Position numbers and translations under genes: made by a program. From Eonycteris spelaea (lineage: Eukaryota; Chordata; Mammalia; Chiroptera; Pteropodidae), in assembly GCA_003508835.1 (NCBI GenBank), contig PUFA01000165.1, forward strand, positions 186,001 through 250,000: a stretch of DNA of 64,000 nucleotides. Direction: 5' to 3'. Each line of letters begins with the position of its first letter. Positions within the stretch are counted from its first letter, which is position 1. Shown here in pieces: positions 35,374 to 47,500 of the stretch. Below the pieces are notes generated by a model. That model had not been told where the DNA came from and ran no database searches. It saw only the letters and a list, made by a program, of their open reading frames with translations.

Positions 35374-36762
35374 TACTTTGTGATCCAGCTGTAGCCAGGC
35401 AAGCGAGTTGGTTCTTAGAAGCATGGGTATATACTCCTATAGCACAGAACTAGTCCTAAGGAGTTTTGATCATGTACCCATTCCTGACCCAAACAGAGCA
35501 ATGTAGTCCTAAGCTTGGCCTAGACATGATGCCCAGTGACTGCATAGCATAATCATAGCCTGGTGAAACTTTATGAAGAAGACACTTGGAGTTGAAAAGG
35601 CCAGAGGAAGCAGAAAGTGGCCAAGCATAGATGGAGAAAACTGAATTCTGGGAAGGTAGTACTGAAGCCATGGCAAGCAGGGAAGCTCTTTGTACAGCTA
35701 ATAGTGGGGAAAGGGCTCAGCCTCGGTGCTGAGGGCCTGTTCTGTACCATGCCATTCTGATTACCACTAGAAAAATGAGGCTTCTAGGTCTCCCTCGAGA
35801 CTGAGGAATGCTATGTGGCATGCATTACCCACCAAGTAATAGACCATTTACCTTCCCCAAAGTCCGGAGCAAACAGATCTAATTGGTGTAGCCACTGGAA
35901 TATTGTATGTCTCTCACTGTGGTCCCAGAACTTGAGACCCTCTTACTTTTGCAACCAGAACACATGTTGAAAAGATGGTTGTCTTCAGTCTAAATGGAAA
36001 AACTAACAAAAACCTACATTTTAGATGGTTTTGGACAGTTTGAAGTGGTTCCTGGTTAATCCCAGCTCCATCAGGCATCTGAGAGGTTTGCTCCATCTGG
36101 GAGCTGCTAGGATGAGGAAACAATTTCACTAAGCTGGCCCAGGTTTGCATTCCAAAATTTGGAGTTCGAGGATTCCTCCTGGAGAAAATGAAACAGAAGC
36201 TTCCAAGAAAGGGTTCTTGGAAGTTGGTTTGTAATTAACCTTTGAGTGTAACATAAGATTTCTCAACTAAATGGAGTGGGGGAAAGAGGTTCAATTTTAA
36301 TAATGAAAAGACACTTGTAAGCAGCAGTTCCAATGGGTTTTACAGAGTATTGATTACCATATGCTGGGGGTATTAGTGGACAGCCGTGTCTAAATTGATT
36401 CAATTTATCTTCTTAATTCAGATTTTCTCCTGTACTTGACAAACAGGCTCTGTGTGGATACAGCCACACAGCTTCTGGAGCCTGGGGCACAAGTGCCACT
36501 GTGAGGCCCTGACTCCCATCCCTGCCCTCATTTAATCTGTGACCTCCTGGGCTTGTCTCCAAACCATAATTGAATTCCCATTTGATCTGTTTGACCTCAG
36601 TGTCCCACAGAGCCCATTCCCTCGTGGAAGAGTATGCTCTTGGAACAGGGGAGGCTTCAGGGATTGCCACCTGCACCCTCTCAGGCAGAATATGGCCTCT
36701 GGACAAGCCTTATTTGGCCCACCAGTGTTGAAAAATGTTTTTGAATGTGAATGCCTTAGGAT
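35374..36762. other. Intergenic DNA, nothing recognised
   Basis: No clear repeat family or exon. Short frames on both strands around 36.4-36.8 kb run into the next LTR and are not credible. Confidence 0.5.
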
Positions 36763-37177
36763 GCTGATTAGTTTGCTAGAGCTGCCATAACAAAGTACCA
36801 CAGACTGGGGGGCTTAAACAACAGAAATTGTTGGTCTCACAGTTCAGACTAGAAGTTCAAGATCAACTTGTTGGCAGGGTTTATTCTGAGGGCTGTGAGG
36901 GAAGGATCAGTTTCAGTCCTTTCTTCTTGGCTTGTAGAAGGCCACTTTTTCCGATGTCTCTTCACACCATCTTCTCTCTATGTGTATCTGTCTCTGTGTC
37001 CAAATTTCTCCTTTTTATAAGGATAGCAATCATATTGGATTAGGGCCCACTCTAATGAACTCGTCTTGATTTAATCATATGCAGACTCTATCTCATAATA
37101 AGGTTATAATCAGAGGTACTGAGGGTTAAGACTTTAACATATGAATTTTGAGAGAGCACAATTCAAGCTGTAACATG
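36763..37177 (-). mobile_element. MaLR (MLT1/MST-type) solo LTR
   Basis: Nearly complete reverse complement of a MaLR LTR: 'tagtttgctagagctgccat', 'cacagactggggggctta', 'ttagggcccactctaatga', and the end 'cacaattcaagctgtaaca'. Confidence 0.8.
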
Positions 37178-37439
37178 CCATGGTGCTTCATTTTGCCATG
37201 GTTCCTTCCATTTGCTAGTGCCTTAAACTGGGTGCCTCTCACTAATTACATTGACTCCTAGCTTCTGTATGTTTCTGGACGATGGCTCTGCCCTCCTTTA
37301 GAAGTTCATTCATCCATTCATTTATTCATTCGTGTATTCAATCAATCAAACGTAATAGTGCCTACTTTGCGAGATTGCTGAGAAAATAAAATGAGATAAC
37401 ATAATTACATTTTTAGCTCAATGTCTGGCATATAGTAAG

Positions 37440-37925
37440 TATTCAACCACATTTATTCATCTATTCATTCACCGATATGTAAGAAGCACCACTAACTGCC
37501 AGGAACAAGGCTGGGCTGAGTGTGCAAAGTCAAGTGAAGTCTCTGCCCTGAAGAACATAAGGTGAAGTAGAGGAGGCCAACTTGATGCAGTAGCCACAGA
37601 GGTGTGTGAACCAACTGTGATAAGTGCTCTGTGAAGCTGAGGGGCACGAGCCATGTGAAGACAGGACTGAGTAAAAATGTAGGGGCAGGAAGGCACAAGA
37701 TGGGCTCCAAGGGTCAGGCCATGCAAATCCTTTGGCCCATAGGAAAGCAGCTTGGCTTCTCTGAGTGTACCAGATTAATGCTGTTGATAGATTTTCAGCA
37801 AAGGGTGACATGCTCAGAGTTGGAGTAGGACAAGAAGAGATTACAGAAGAGCCCTTTGGAAGCTGTAGCAGGTGCATGTTGAAGTTGAGGCAGAGGAATC
37901 TAGACTCAATAAAGCATGAAGAGTT
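37440..37925 (-). mobile_element. L2 LINE 3' fragment, first of two
   Basis: The antisense L2 tail ('atttattcatctattcattc') is followed by 'aagtctctgccctgaagaac' and 'aaatcctttggcccatagg', which fit the L2 3' end and further upstream parts. Confidence 0.6.
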
Positions 37926-37934
37926 ACTTTCAAT

Positions 37935-38400
37935 CATTTATTCATTCATTCCACAAGTATTTATAGAGCACTTGTACATGGCAAGTGCTGGATGTCAAGG
38001 ACACTGCAGTAAACAATGCAAAATACCTTGTGGAATGGACATTCTGTGGGGAGATAGACAACAAGCTCATGAGTACATAGATAAGATTGTTCCAGACTAT
38101 GATAAGGAAACAAGGCCAGATGAGGTGAAGGGGAGCGATTGGGGACTATCAAAGTTGGAGTGGACAGGAAAGGCCTCTGAACAGGTGAGATTTGAGCTGA
38201 AGCTGAATGGTGAGAATAAGCTGGGTACTGAGAACTTAGGAAAAAATATCCCAGGTGGTAGGCAACCATGCGCAAAGGCCCGAGGAAGGAGAGAAAGGCT
38301 GAGAATGTGGCTGGAGTGGAAACCACGGGCCAGGTCAGGCAGGGATTTACAGGCTAACAGAAGGCATTCACATTTCCTGGGGCTGTGGAAGGCCGTTCAA
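37935..38400 (-). mobile_element. L2 LINE 3' fragment, second of two
   Basis: A second antisense L2 tail ('atttattcattcattccaca', 'tagagcacttgtacatggca') starts right after the first fragment, followed by 'aggcctctgaacaggtgaga' and 'caaaggcccgaggaagg'. Two head-to-tail L2 3' ends. The 254-codon open frame 37765..38529 crosses both and is a by-product. Confidence 0.7.
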
Positions 38401-39264
38401 GAAAGCTTTAAGCAAGAAATATCAGCTTTGAAAACAAACCAAAGTGGAATTCTAGGGACTCAGCTCATACATACCCCTTTTTGCTCACTTAGTTTGAATT
38501 GGGTATTTGTCACTAAGGGTCTTGATTAACACATTTAGGAAGAAAAATTTGTCAGGGAGCATGTATCAAGATCCAAGAATCATAGAATGTTAGAACTGGA
38601 TGGAGCCTCAGGGGGTGAGTTGGGCTAGTAGTGTTCTCAAAGCTAAGGATTAGTATTATTCTCTTTGCAACTGCTATCCATGGAGACTGAAGGGTGCCAA
38701 GACCCAGGCCTCTATCATCTGGAATAGCTGGTCTGTCATCAGTTTTATACATGGAAGTTTGTGTTCACTTTCAATAGTGGTGTCCTTGCCTCAAACTGTT
38801 TGGAAAACACTGATCAAGTATGTCACTCACTCTTTTACAGAGGAGGATACTGAGGCCCAGGGAGATTAGTGAGTGCCTGAGTCTACACACCTGGGGAGAG
38901 GTCACACCAACAGTGGGACGTGGGTCTGCACCTTTTGGCAGTAAAGAAGTCTGCCACTGAGGCCCAAACTGGGGAGTTTGCTGTGAGGGCAGAAGGTTTG
39001 AGTTCTGAGGATGCCCTTCCTAGATAGGGCCAGTGATGGGCTTGAGGGATCTGCAGCTTGGGGTTCATCCCTCCCAGGAGAGAGTGGAGCTGTGGGGCCA
39101 GATTCACAGGCTGGGACCATAAGTGCAGAGCAAGGAGAAGAAAGGCCCTGTTGCTGGGCTTCTTTCTGGGGTTCCACACAGGACTGGGGTGACAATCCCT
39201 GATCCAGCATCTCCTAGGACTAGCAGTACCCAGGACCATGACAGAATAGCCTAAAATACAGATT

Positions 39265-39500
39265 TGGGGCACAAGCTTCGTTATTAGATTTGCGATTTGC
39301 GTTCAAGTCCTGTATCGGTCTCCCCTAGATAGGGGATGTGGGCACATCACATAAAATCTCTGAGTCTCAGTTTCCTCATCTGAGATAAAATGTATAGCAG
39401 CCTCACAGCAATGTGGTGAGAACTAAATGAGATTTTACACATCAAGCGTGTAACACAGTGCCTGACACCTGCTGAGCACCGAGTCAGCTATTGCTCTGCT
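39265..39500 (+). repeat. MIR SINE
   Basis: 'gcgttcaagtcctgtatcgg', 'tgagtctcagtttcctcatc', 'cctcacagcaatgtggtgag' and 'aacacagtgcctgacacc' follow MIR in sense order. Confidence 0.7.
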
Positions 39501-39833
39501 GCTATCATTTAACAAGGATCATCATTTCACTCCAGGGTCCTCACTGCATGGCTGGGGGCAAGAGACTGAAAGGTAGAGCCTAAAGAAGGCTGGACCAGAG
39601 GCCAATTTGTCAATTGGCATTAAAATCTCATCTCACAGTAAATTTCCTATGCAAATAAATTGTTGGAATTCAATGTCTTCCCATTTAATGGAATTGGGAC
39701 TTTTCTTTCAGCCATGACTCTTTCTCATGGGTTGAAGTTGAAGCAAATGCTGTCATTGTTCACATGTCTTTGTTTTACTTTTATCTGTATGATGAACAAT
39801 TAAAGTAAATTGGCTGAATGATTTCAAGTAACT

Positions 39834-39876
39834 AAAAAACAAACAAACAAAAACAAACAAACAAACAAAAAAAACA
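39834..39876. repeat. (AAAC)n simple repeat
   Basis: About ten slightly broken aaac/aaaac units. Confidence 0.95.
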
Positions 39877-40047
39877 GAAGAAAACTTACCTTGCCAGTGT
39901 TCCAGATTCCTCTTCTCCCAGGTTCGGGCACCTCAGGGCTTCTTCACTATGAGACATGGTTTATTGCCTGATGTCCCCAAGGCTCAGAGGATTGGACTGA
40001 ATGTTTTAAATGCATCTTTATTCCTCCAGTAATATGAAAAAACTAGT

Positions 40048-40225
40048 AAGTATAATGCTAACATTTATTGAGCTATTTCACTGCAGAAGGCACTATAACT
40101 GTTTTTATATATTCTCTCAATTAGTTCCCCTCAAAGCTAAGATTAGTATTATTCCTTTTGCAGATAAGGAAACTATGGCTAAGAGAGGGCAAGTGACTTG
40201 CCTAAGGTCATAGAACTGGTAAACA
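40048..40225 (-). repeat. MIR SINE
   Basis: Antisense MIR order: 'aacatttattgagctatttc', 'gcagataaggaaactatggc', 'caagtgacttgcctaaggtc'. Confidence 0.75.
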
Positions 40226-40492
40226 CCCTGAGAGACCTTGGATGAAGGATGGGGAAAATTGTAGGGCTCCGGAAAAGATGCTGAAACTCCTTTTAGTCTG
40301 CGAAGAATTTCTTTGGTGGGCGTTGAAATATGGCTGTTGTGTTAAAATATGGTGCTATGCCTTTTGGGGTTACTGGAGCATCTTGGCAGAATAGAGACTG
40401 GCCATAGCTCAGAGTACTAACTCCCTGAAAGACTGTGCACTTCAAAAAATAGTGGTTTCCCTCAACATAAAACCTCTAAAACTTTCAAAGTG

Positions 40493-40975
40493 TGTTAGTT
40501 AGATTTTGCTGTGATAATGCCACATGACAATAACACCCTCCAAATCGTGGGTACTTACTTACGAGAACAACCACTTATGTGTCTTGTTCTTAGGTCTGTG
40601 GGTCATCTGGGGGTAGGTCAGCTTTAGGCTTTGGGTCTATATCAGGTATGTTTCATGCATTTCTTCATTCTGGAACCAGTGGTTACTCAGAGGATAATGG
40701 TAAATGAAAGGAGCACAGAAGACAAGGACACATGAAGCAAATGCACTTGAGACGTCTGTTTGCACACACTCAACATTCTGTTGGCCAAAAGCAGTCAGAT
40801 GGCCAGCATACCGTTCATGTGGGGAGATGTACAATCCTCTTCTGTTACAATCTAATCTACTACACACAGGCAACTCGTCCCAAGGCCATCTTGCCTTGCT
40901 GCAGTGGGCGAAGGCTTTGCTTCTTTCCCTGATGATCAGGTTGGAGATTTTCCAAAGGAAGTTTACTAAAAACTA
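40493..40975 (-). mobile_element. MaLR (MLT1-type) LTR remnant
   Basis: Starts 'gtgttagttagattttgctg' and includes 'ggtctgtgggtcatctggg' and 'ggccaaaagcagtcagatgg', in line with a diverged MLT1 LTR on the - strand. Confidence 0.5.
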
Positions 40976-41094
40976 AAGGAGAAACAGAGAGATGTAGTAG
41001 ATTCTGCTTACCAAGAATCCATTCTGCTAGTAAATGATTCCGATTTCTCTTTGGTTAATCACCTTGTCCTATTATGTCTCTGTAATTTGGGACA

Positions 41095-41505
41095 AGGGAT
41101 TGCTGTCCTTACCTGCCAACTACAGGGGTGGACACCTGATCCATTTCTGGCCAAAGGGTAAACTGCATCCCCTTGACCAAATAATTGCTTTCAGGCTTGT
41201 CATGTGATCCAAGATGTGCCAATGACTTGTGCTAGAACTGTTAGAATAGAGAGTCACGTTTCCAGTGAGTTTTTGAAGCAAAATAGAAGCCTAGAGCCAC
41301 AGGTGGCCATCTTTGTACCTCTGGTACCATAAAGTTGACACAAGGACAACAGGGCCAGAAGATGAGACAGAATTATGAGAACACTGTTTGACATCTGGAT
41401 CTAGCTGTGCTTGAACACCCTGACCTTTACAATAAATTCTTTTGGGGGATGGAGGTGGGTTCAAGCCAGTTTGAATTGGATATTTGTCCCTTGTAACTGA
41501 AAACA
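41095..41505 (+). mobile_element. Unclassified ancient LTR-like element
   Basis: Ends 'agccagtttgaattggatat' and 'ttgtcccttgtaactgaaaa', a typical 3' end of an old LTR. A very similar end ('tttgaattgggtatttgtca') occurs at 38490..38520, suggesting two members of the same family in this window. Confidence 0.45.
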
Positions 41506-41569
41506 CCTTACTAATGAAGAAATAGATCTAAAGGTGATAGAATGGGATGACTAAGATCAGCCCTGGGTT

Positions 41570-41730
41570 TAAATCCTGGTTTTTCACTTAGAGCCATGTG
41601 ACCTTGTTAAGCCTGAGTCTCCTTATCTGTAAAATGAGAATACTTGCCTTGATGATTGTTGTGGTGGTAAACCATATAAAAAGATCATCTATGTTGTTAC
41701 TCCATGAATAGTTGATGTTTATTATAACCA
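41570..41730 (+). repeat. MIR SINE
   Basis: 'gggtttaaatcctggttttt', 'gccatgtgaccttgttaagc' and 'cttatctgtaaaatgagaat' are the sense MIR core. Confidence 0.7.
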
Positions 41731-42667
41731 AAGGTTTTGGGAGCAGATTTCCTGTCCTCCCTAGGTGAGTATCCTGCTTCATAGTTTGTGGGCCCACAGA
41801 TCCCACAAGTCATAGAACACCCCTTCCTATAGCCTGCAGGTGGATATAGTTGGCTCTGGCTCTTAGCTATGGCAGCTGTACCTTCTCTCCCAGAACCTCT
41901 CTCTTTCTTCCCTTTCCTTCCCCTCCCTCTGGGCCCAGGGGCTCAACACCTTGAAAATGCTCACAATCCCAGCCCCACAGACCAGCTCCAGCCCTGTCCC
42001 TGTGTGGGGAAGGCCCTTCTCCCTCTCACAGCACCTCTTAGAGACAGGACCAAGGAACCCAGGAATTCCTTTCTTCTTTGGTGGAGGGAAGATTGAGGCT
42101 CTCAGAGCCAGAATATGGCACACCCAGAATTCAAACCCTGGTTTCTGCCTTCTCCCTGCTTCCCTGGGGGTCACGGACAATTTTCAAGGATACGTTAATG
42201 GACGTTTTTAATTTTAACAGCTTTGTACTTTTTTGGGCAATTATGCTGCAGCCCCTGCCACGTGTGAATGCCAGACCCACAAGGACAGGGATTCCTGTCT
42301 GCTTCTTCCTTACTGCATTTCCAGAGACATGAATAGTGCCCAGGATAGAGTTGGTGTTTCACAAATGTTTTGGTATGAATAAAGGGGAGGAGCAAGTGAA
42401 TCACAAGTGGTGCTGGTCCTCCCTACTCATAAAGTTCTCTCTAGAACTTTTGAGTAGGAAAGGTAGGTCAGTTTGAAGACAAATACTAAGTGAAATAAGG
42501 TAGAGTGGTGAGTGGAAGTGGAAACAGCCATTAGGTGAGGCCTGGGTGCCTGGATTTGGGAAATGCCAGGTGACTCAGCTCTGGAGTTTCTTCCCGCAGA
42601 AAATTCTGTTATCTCAAAAGTATGTCCTCCATGGGCTGAAGCAAGAAGTGAGCCCGCCCTTCTCAGG

Positions 42668-43130
42668 TGTATTAGTTTTCTGTGGCTATCATAACAAATT
42701 AACCACAAATTGAGTGGCTTACAGCTACAGAAATTTATTCTCTCACAGTTTGGGGAGCTAGACATCTGAAATCAGGGTATGGGCAGGGAAACACTTCCTC
42801 TAAAGGCTCTAGGGAAAGAGCCTTCCTTGCCCCTCTCACCTGCTGTTGGCTCTGGACATTCTGAGGCCTGTGGCCATATCACATTAGTCTCACTCCATTC
42901 ACATGGCCTCCTCCTCCGTGTCTGTGTCTTTTCTTCTGTGTCTTAAAAGGACACTTGTCTTTGGATTTAGGACCTATGGTAACCCAGGATGATTCCATCG
43001 TTAGGTCCTTAATTTAATTACAACTGCAAAGACGCCCTGCACTTTTTTTTTTTTCAAATAAAGTCCCAGTCACAGGTTCTGGGAGTTAGGATTTAGACAT
43101 ACCTTTTTTGTAGTTACCACTAGGTCTACC
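42668..43130 (-). mobile_element. MaLR (MLT1-type) LTR
   Basis: 'tgtattagttttctgtggct', 'aaccacaaattgagtggctt', 'agaaatttattctctcacag' and a later 'taaaaggacacttgtctttg' match an MLT1 LTR in reverse. Confidence 0.7.
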
Positions 43131-43561
43131 ACTTCAACCCACTACACCTGGGATCTGGACCTTGTTAAGCACCAACCCCAGTCCTGCAGTGTCACCTTCT
43201 CCAGGGAAGCCTAGGCTATGTCCTAAACCCTCTCGGGTGATAAAAATCTTGGGGGACATTGGTGGGGCCTGATTGAGTAGCAGCAGAATCCTGTCTGGGG
43301 GGTGGGTTGCTCCCAGGCAGCCGTCATGGGGGCTTCCCTTCTTTGGCTGCCATTTCTGAAGAAGAAGGAAAGGGAATGAGCTGGGAGGATTTGGTTTCTG
43401 GATAACTCACTAAGGGCAGGAGCCTGGTTGCCACCTCTCTGGAGTTATCTTGTCCCTCTGAAGACTTTTATATATATACTTTCTGAATGCTTGTGGAAGG
43501 GCAGACAGGACAGGAGTGTCTGCATGAGAAATGTGGCCTGGATGCCAACATGCCTGTGCTG

Positions 43562-44085
43562 TAGTCACTCAACAAATATTTATAGATTGCCACGTGCCAG
43601 GCAGTGGTTATAGCACTGAACAACACAGCAACAGTCCCTGCCCTCATGGGGCTTGCAGGCTAGGGCAAAAGAGAGATTACAAGTGAACCTACTGATAAAC
43701 AATGACAAACTATTATCGCCACTAGAATGGATATGAACTGGGTATGAGATGGAGAATAAAAACAAGAAAGGCCTTTCAGAGGAAATTGTATTTGAGTTAA
43801 GACTTAAAGCTTGGAAAAAGCATTACAGATACGAGAATAGCATGTGCAAAGGCCCTGAGGCTAGAAAGAGCCCAGCGCATTAGATAACTGGAAAATGTCC
43901 CATGTCTTAAAATGTAGCCCGTGGCATTAAAGTGGGAGAGGTTAGCAGGTACCAAACCCTGCTGGCACTATGGACTGTGGGAAGAAATTTATATTTTATT
44001 CAAAAGATTTTAAACAGGTCATGTCATCACCCGAGTTAGCTTTTTAAAGGATCCCTTTGGGGAACAGGCTGAGAATAGATTACAG
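43562..44085 (-). mobile_element. L2 LINE 3' fragment
   Basis: 'actcaacaaatatttataga', 'tccctgccctcatggggctt', 'gtgcaaaggccctgaggct' and 'gagaatagattacagggcca' follow antisense L2. Confidence 0.7.
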
Positions 44086-44087
44086 GG

Positions 44088-44292
44088 CCAGGGTTGGTAA
44101 CTTTTCTTTGTAAAGAACCAGACAGTAAATATTTTTGGCTTTGGGGACCGTACAGTCTCCATTGTGACTAATAATCTCTGCTGTTGTATAGCACAAAAGC
44201 AGCCAGAAACAATTCATAAACAACTAAGTATGACGGTGCTCTAATAGAACTTCATGAAAAATGGCAGCAGCTGGATTGACCTACAGGTGGTG
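44088..44292. mobile_element. Non-autonomous hAT-type DNA transposon
   Basis: Second copy of the family at 23955..24247, in the opposite orientation: 'ctttgtaaagaaccagacag', 'gcacaaaagcagccagaaac' and 'ggtggtttgctgaggg'. Confidence 0.6.
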
Positions 44293-44294
44293 GT

Positions 44295-44490
44295 TTGCTG
44301 AGGGTAACAAAATGGAAATGAGAAGAGCACTGTGGCCTTATGCAAGTGACTTCACCTCTCTGAGCCTCATTTTCCTCATCTGTAGAATGGACACACCTTA
44401 ACTCACAGAAATGTTGTGAAATTTCTTAGTATTAATGGAGATAAAGCGCTGAGCACAGAGCCAGTGCTTGTTGTTGGTGCTCTAGCCACA
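44295..44490 (+). repeat. MIR SINE
   Basis: 'tgcaagtgacttcacctctc', 'gagcctcattttcctcatct' and 'agcgctgagcacagagccag' are sense MIR. It directly follows the hAT copy. Confidence 0.75.
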
Positions 44491-45299
44491 CACTAGTGGC
44501 AGCTCTGTTATTACTTGGAGGCAGGATGATTGTATTTATAAAACAAAGGCTTTAAAATATGGAATCAGAGTTAACCCAGTGCATCGTACTTTAGTGATTG
44601 ATTGAAATGTTTATATATAGAATTGAATGAATGCTACAGTGACATCAGTTAGGGCCCCCTCTTAAGGCAGGTCAGCATTCCTTCTGCAAGTCTTGTTCCT
44701 TTTTCTTCAATGAAGGGTCAGTCACCTCCTGCTGTGGCCAGCCCAATTGACCCTCCTTTTATCCTTTTTCTCCTTTGGGAGATGGCTTTGCAGCCACAGC
44801 TGCCACTGTTCTGCCCCTCAGGGCTGCATATGGATTTAATTAATCCCTGTTTATACCTTCCCCATTGCTTTTTCCCCTCTCTCCCAGTGTGGGAGATTTA
44901 TAGACTTCTCTTTCTGGTAGCTGGGTAATAAGGAAACTGTACAGAAGGGTAAAGGGTCTGTTTTTCTTGAAAATCCTGACTGGGGAAGGGACAGATAGGG
45001 ACAGAAAAGTGTGAGAATCTGAGAGTACATTTGTCTTCACCCTCTGGCCAATCCTGAGGGTGAAATTCAGGCTGAGAGGCAGGGAGGTTAATGTGGGTTT
45101 TTTGTCACCACCATGTTGTTGGGGTCATTGTCATGGGTGCTAATCTCTGAGAGCAGGTACTTCTGGGAGGGGGAGGAGTCTCCTCCTGAGGCACTGATGG
45201 TTTCACACGAAACCAAACAGGCAGAAGTGACAGGGATACTCAGAGAAGCAGGGAATGTGGTCGGACTTCAAGACAGAAAGAAAATGGGTGATCCCCAAA

Positions 45300-45302
<3 letters not shown>

Positions 45303-45359
<57 letters not shown>

Positions 45360-45373
45360 TGGATGGATGGATA
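45303..45373. repeat. (GA)26 followed by (GGAT)n
   Basis: An uninterrupted (GA)26 runs 45303..45354 and passes into four GGAT-type units. Pure and long, hence probably polymorphic in length. Confidence 0.98.
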
Positions 45374-45429
45374 GAAACATAGATACAAAGATATAGAGCA
45401 GGTCTTCTCTATGCAATCAAATGAGTATC

Positions 45430-45545
45430 ATTCATTCATTTGTCAACAAAGATTTCATGAGCACTACCTATGTGCCAGGCATTTGTCGGGCACTGATTAT
45501 TTAGTACCAAGTGAAACAGTCATGCTCTCAAGGTGCCCTCAATCT
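45430..45545 (-). mobile_element. L2 LINE 3' tail fragment
   Basis: 'cattcattcatttgtcaac', 'acctatgtgccaggcatttg' and 'tcatgctctcaaggtgccct' are the antisense L2 end. Confidence 0.6.
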
Positions 45546-45719
45546 GTTCTGAGATCTAATGCCCTGGGCCAATAGAAACAACTTTTATTACTCTGGTTGC
45601 TTCCTAGGGTGAGTCAAATAGCAGTCCACAAATACTTCATCATCAACCAGAAGAAGGCAGAGAGCAGGGCCTAAAGGCCTAGTACTCACATAAATATTAA
45701 GAGGCTGATAAGTATCATT

Positions 45720-45835
45720 GAGCCAAAAAATTAAGCTATGGGAATCAGACCCACCTGATTTCAAATTCCTAGTTTTGCTGCTTATCAGCTGTGTGACATT
45801 GGGCAAGTCACTCTCCCTGAACTTCAGTTGCCCCA
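45720..45835 (+). repeat. MIR 5' half, cut by L2 sequence
   Basis: 'gatttcaaattcctagtttt' and 'gctgtgtgacattgggcaag' are sense MIR, which then changes without a gap to L2 sequence at about 45836. Confidence 0.65.
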
Positions 45836-46153
45836 TTCGTTCATTTATTATTGTAGGTGTTAAGAACACAGCAGTGAATGAGGCAGACAAAATCCCAGTC
45901 TTTGTGCAGTTTATATTTTAGTTGGAGGAGAGAGACAATAAGCAAATAAATGAATCTCGAATACACGAATTAGTGATGAGTGACATGGAGAAAAATAAAG
46001 CATGATCAGAGGAATGAGGACTACCAGCATGTAGGGGAGGGGTTTCATTTGAACAGAACTTTGAAAGAAGTGAGGGTATGAATCATAAGGATATCTGGAG
46101 AAAAGGCATTCCTAGCAAGAAAGAAAGCAAGTACAAAAGCCTTGAGGCAGGAT
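45836..46153 (-). mobile_element. L2 LINE 3' fragment
   Basis: 'cagcagtgaatgaggcagac', 'gagacaataagcaaataaat', 'ggagaaaaataaagcatgat' and 'agtacaaaagccttgaggca' follow antisense L2 in order. Confidence 0.75.
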
Positions 46154-46157
46154 GTGA

Positions 46158-46522
46158 TTGCAGATATGATTAGTTCAAGGTTCTGGTGATGAGATTTTCC
46201 TGGTGAGTCTAATGTAATCACACGATCCTTATTCAGAGGGAGGCAGAAGATTCCAGGGACAGAAGGCAGTGTGCAAATGGAAGCAAGAGGTTGAAGTGAT
46301 CCAAGGAAGAGGCCATAAACCAAGGAACATGGCTGGCATCTAGAAATTAGAGAAGACAAAGAACCAGGTTTTCTGCTGAAGACTTCAGAAGGAGTACAGA
46401 CCTGCTGACATCTTAATTATAGACCTCAGAACTCCAGAACTGTAAGATAAGGAATTTGTGTTGTTTTAAGCTATTGAGTTTGTGGCAATTTCTAACAGCA
46501 GTATTAGGAAACTAATGTAAGA
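46158..46522 (+). mobile_element. MaLR (MLT1-type) LTR
   Basis: The + strand end is diagnostic: 'cagaactccagaactgtaag', 'ttgttttaagctattgagtt', then 'ggaaactaatg'. The middle is decayed. Confidence 0.7.
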
Positions 46523-47084
46523 AGTAGCTTATTTCGACTCTTGTAAAATGGGGCAGTGATGGCCCCTGCCTGAGGCCCTAGGGGTGGGGTGGGGTTGGGG
46601 GAGAACCCAGCAGCCCTGCCTTAGGCAGGAGAGCTGCTCAGAACTGGCCAAAGACTCTGGTCAAGGCTGAAAGGATCACTCCCCTAGCACTCCTGGAGCC
46701 AGGAATCAGGGCCTTTGTTCTGCCCCATCCCACCACACCACAGGCCAAGGGCATCTTTTCCTTCTTTGTTCTGCTGAGACTTTAGCTCCGGCCCACCAGC
46801 AGGTCCGGGCACCCCCTGTTCCCCACATACTTCCCTCTTTCTAGCCTCCAGGCATCACACAGGCTGTTCCCCTTTCCAGGAGCTCCTCAGCTGGTGAGGA
46901 CTGTCCCATGGCTTAGCCCTTTATGTCTCTGACCCCTTCCATTTCTTCCTCATTCTTTCACTATTCCTCCACCAAGAGGAGGCCCCTCTTTTGCATTCTC
47001 ACCACACATTAACTGAGCCCTTAGCAAACCCTTATATTTAAATGCTGGCTTCCTGCTATGTTTTTCCCCTCTAAGAGGAAGACA
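46523..47084. other. GC-richer intergenic DNA, nothing recognised
   Basis: No repeat or exon signal that I can support. Confidence 0.5.
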
Positions 47085-47290
47085 AATAGCTCTTATTTAT
47101 TGTGCCTTTATTGTGTGCCAGACCAGGCCACTGCGGAGAGCTGTCCAGGCTGTGACTAATCAAGTAGGATGTGAATAGTACCCCCTGAAGCTGGGCAAGG
47201 TGGCAGCAACTATGCTAAGCGCTCATGACCTCCTCACAATGACCCTGGGGTAGTTTCTTACACCCATTCTGCAGAGGAGGAAGTGTTATG
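47085..47290 (-). repeat. MIR SINE remnant
   Basis: 'tattgtgtgccagaccaggc', 'atgctaagcgctcatgacc' and 'cccattctgcagaggagga' are antisense MIR; the middle is disturbed. Confidence 0.5.
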
Positions 47291-47314
47291 GGCAGAATGG
47301 ACACATTCTCTGCT

Positions 47315-47500
47315 GTGTCTTACAATTTTTAAGCATTTATTGAGCACTTTGTCAAATCCTTGCCATGACCCTATGATTGTCCGCCATTTACAAATGGGAA
47401 AATTGAGACTGATGGAGAAGTCGCTGGCTCAAGGTCATAGATCTAGTAACTGCTGAGCTGGGATTTGAACCCAAGTCTCCCCAACTCCTGAGTCTGAGGT
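47315..47500 (-). repeat. MIR SINE
   Basis: 'agcatttattgagcactttg', 'atttacaaatgggaaaattg' and 'gggatttgaacccaagtctc' follow antisense MIR. Second MIR in a row on the - strand. Confidence 0.7.

Noticed and set aside
37765..38529. 254-codon open frame on +
   Set aside because: Runs across two antisense L2 remnants, has no recognisable domain and no promoter or splice context.
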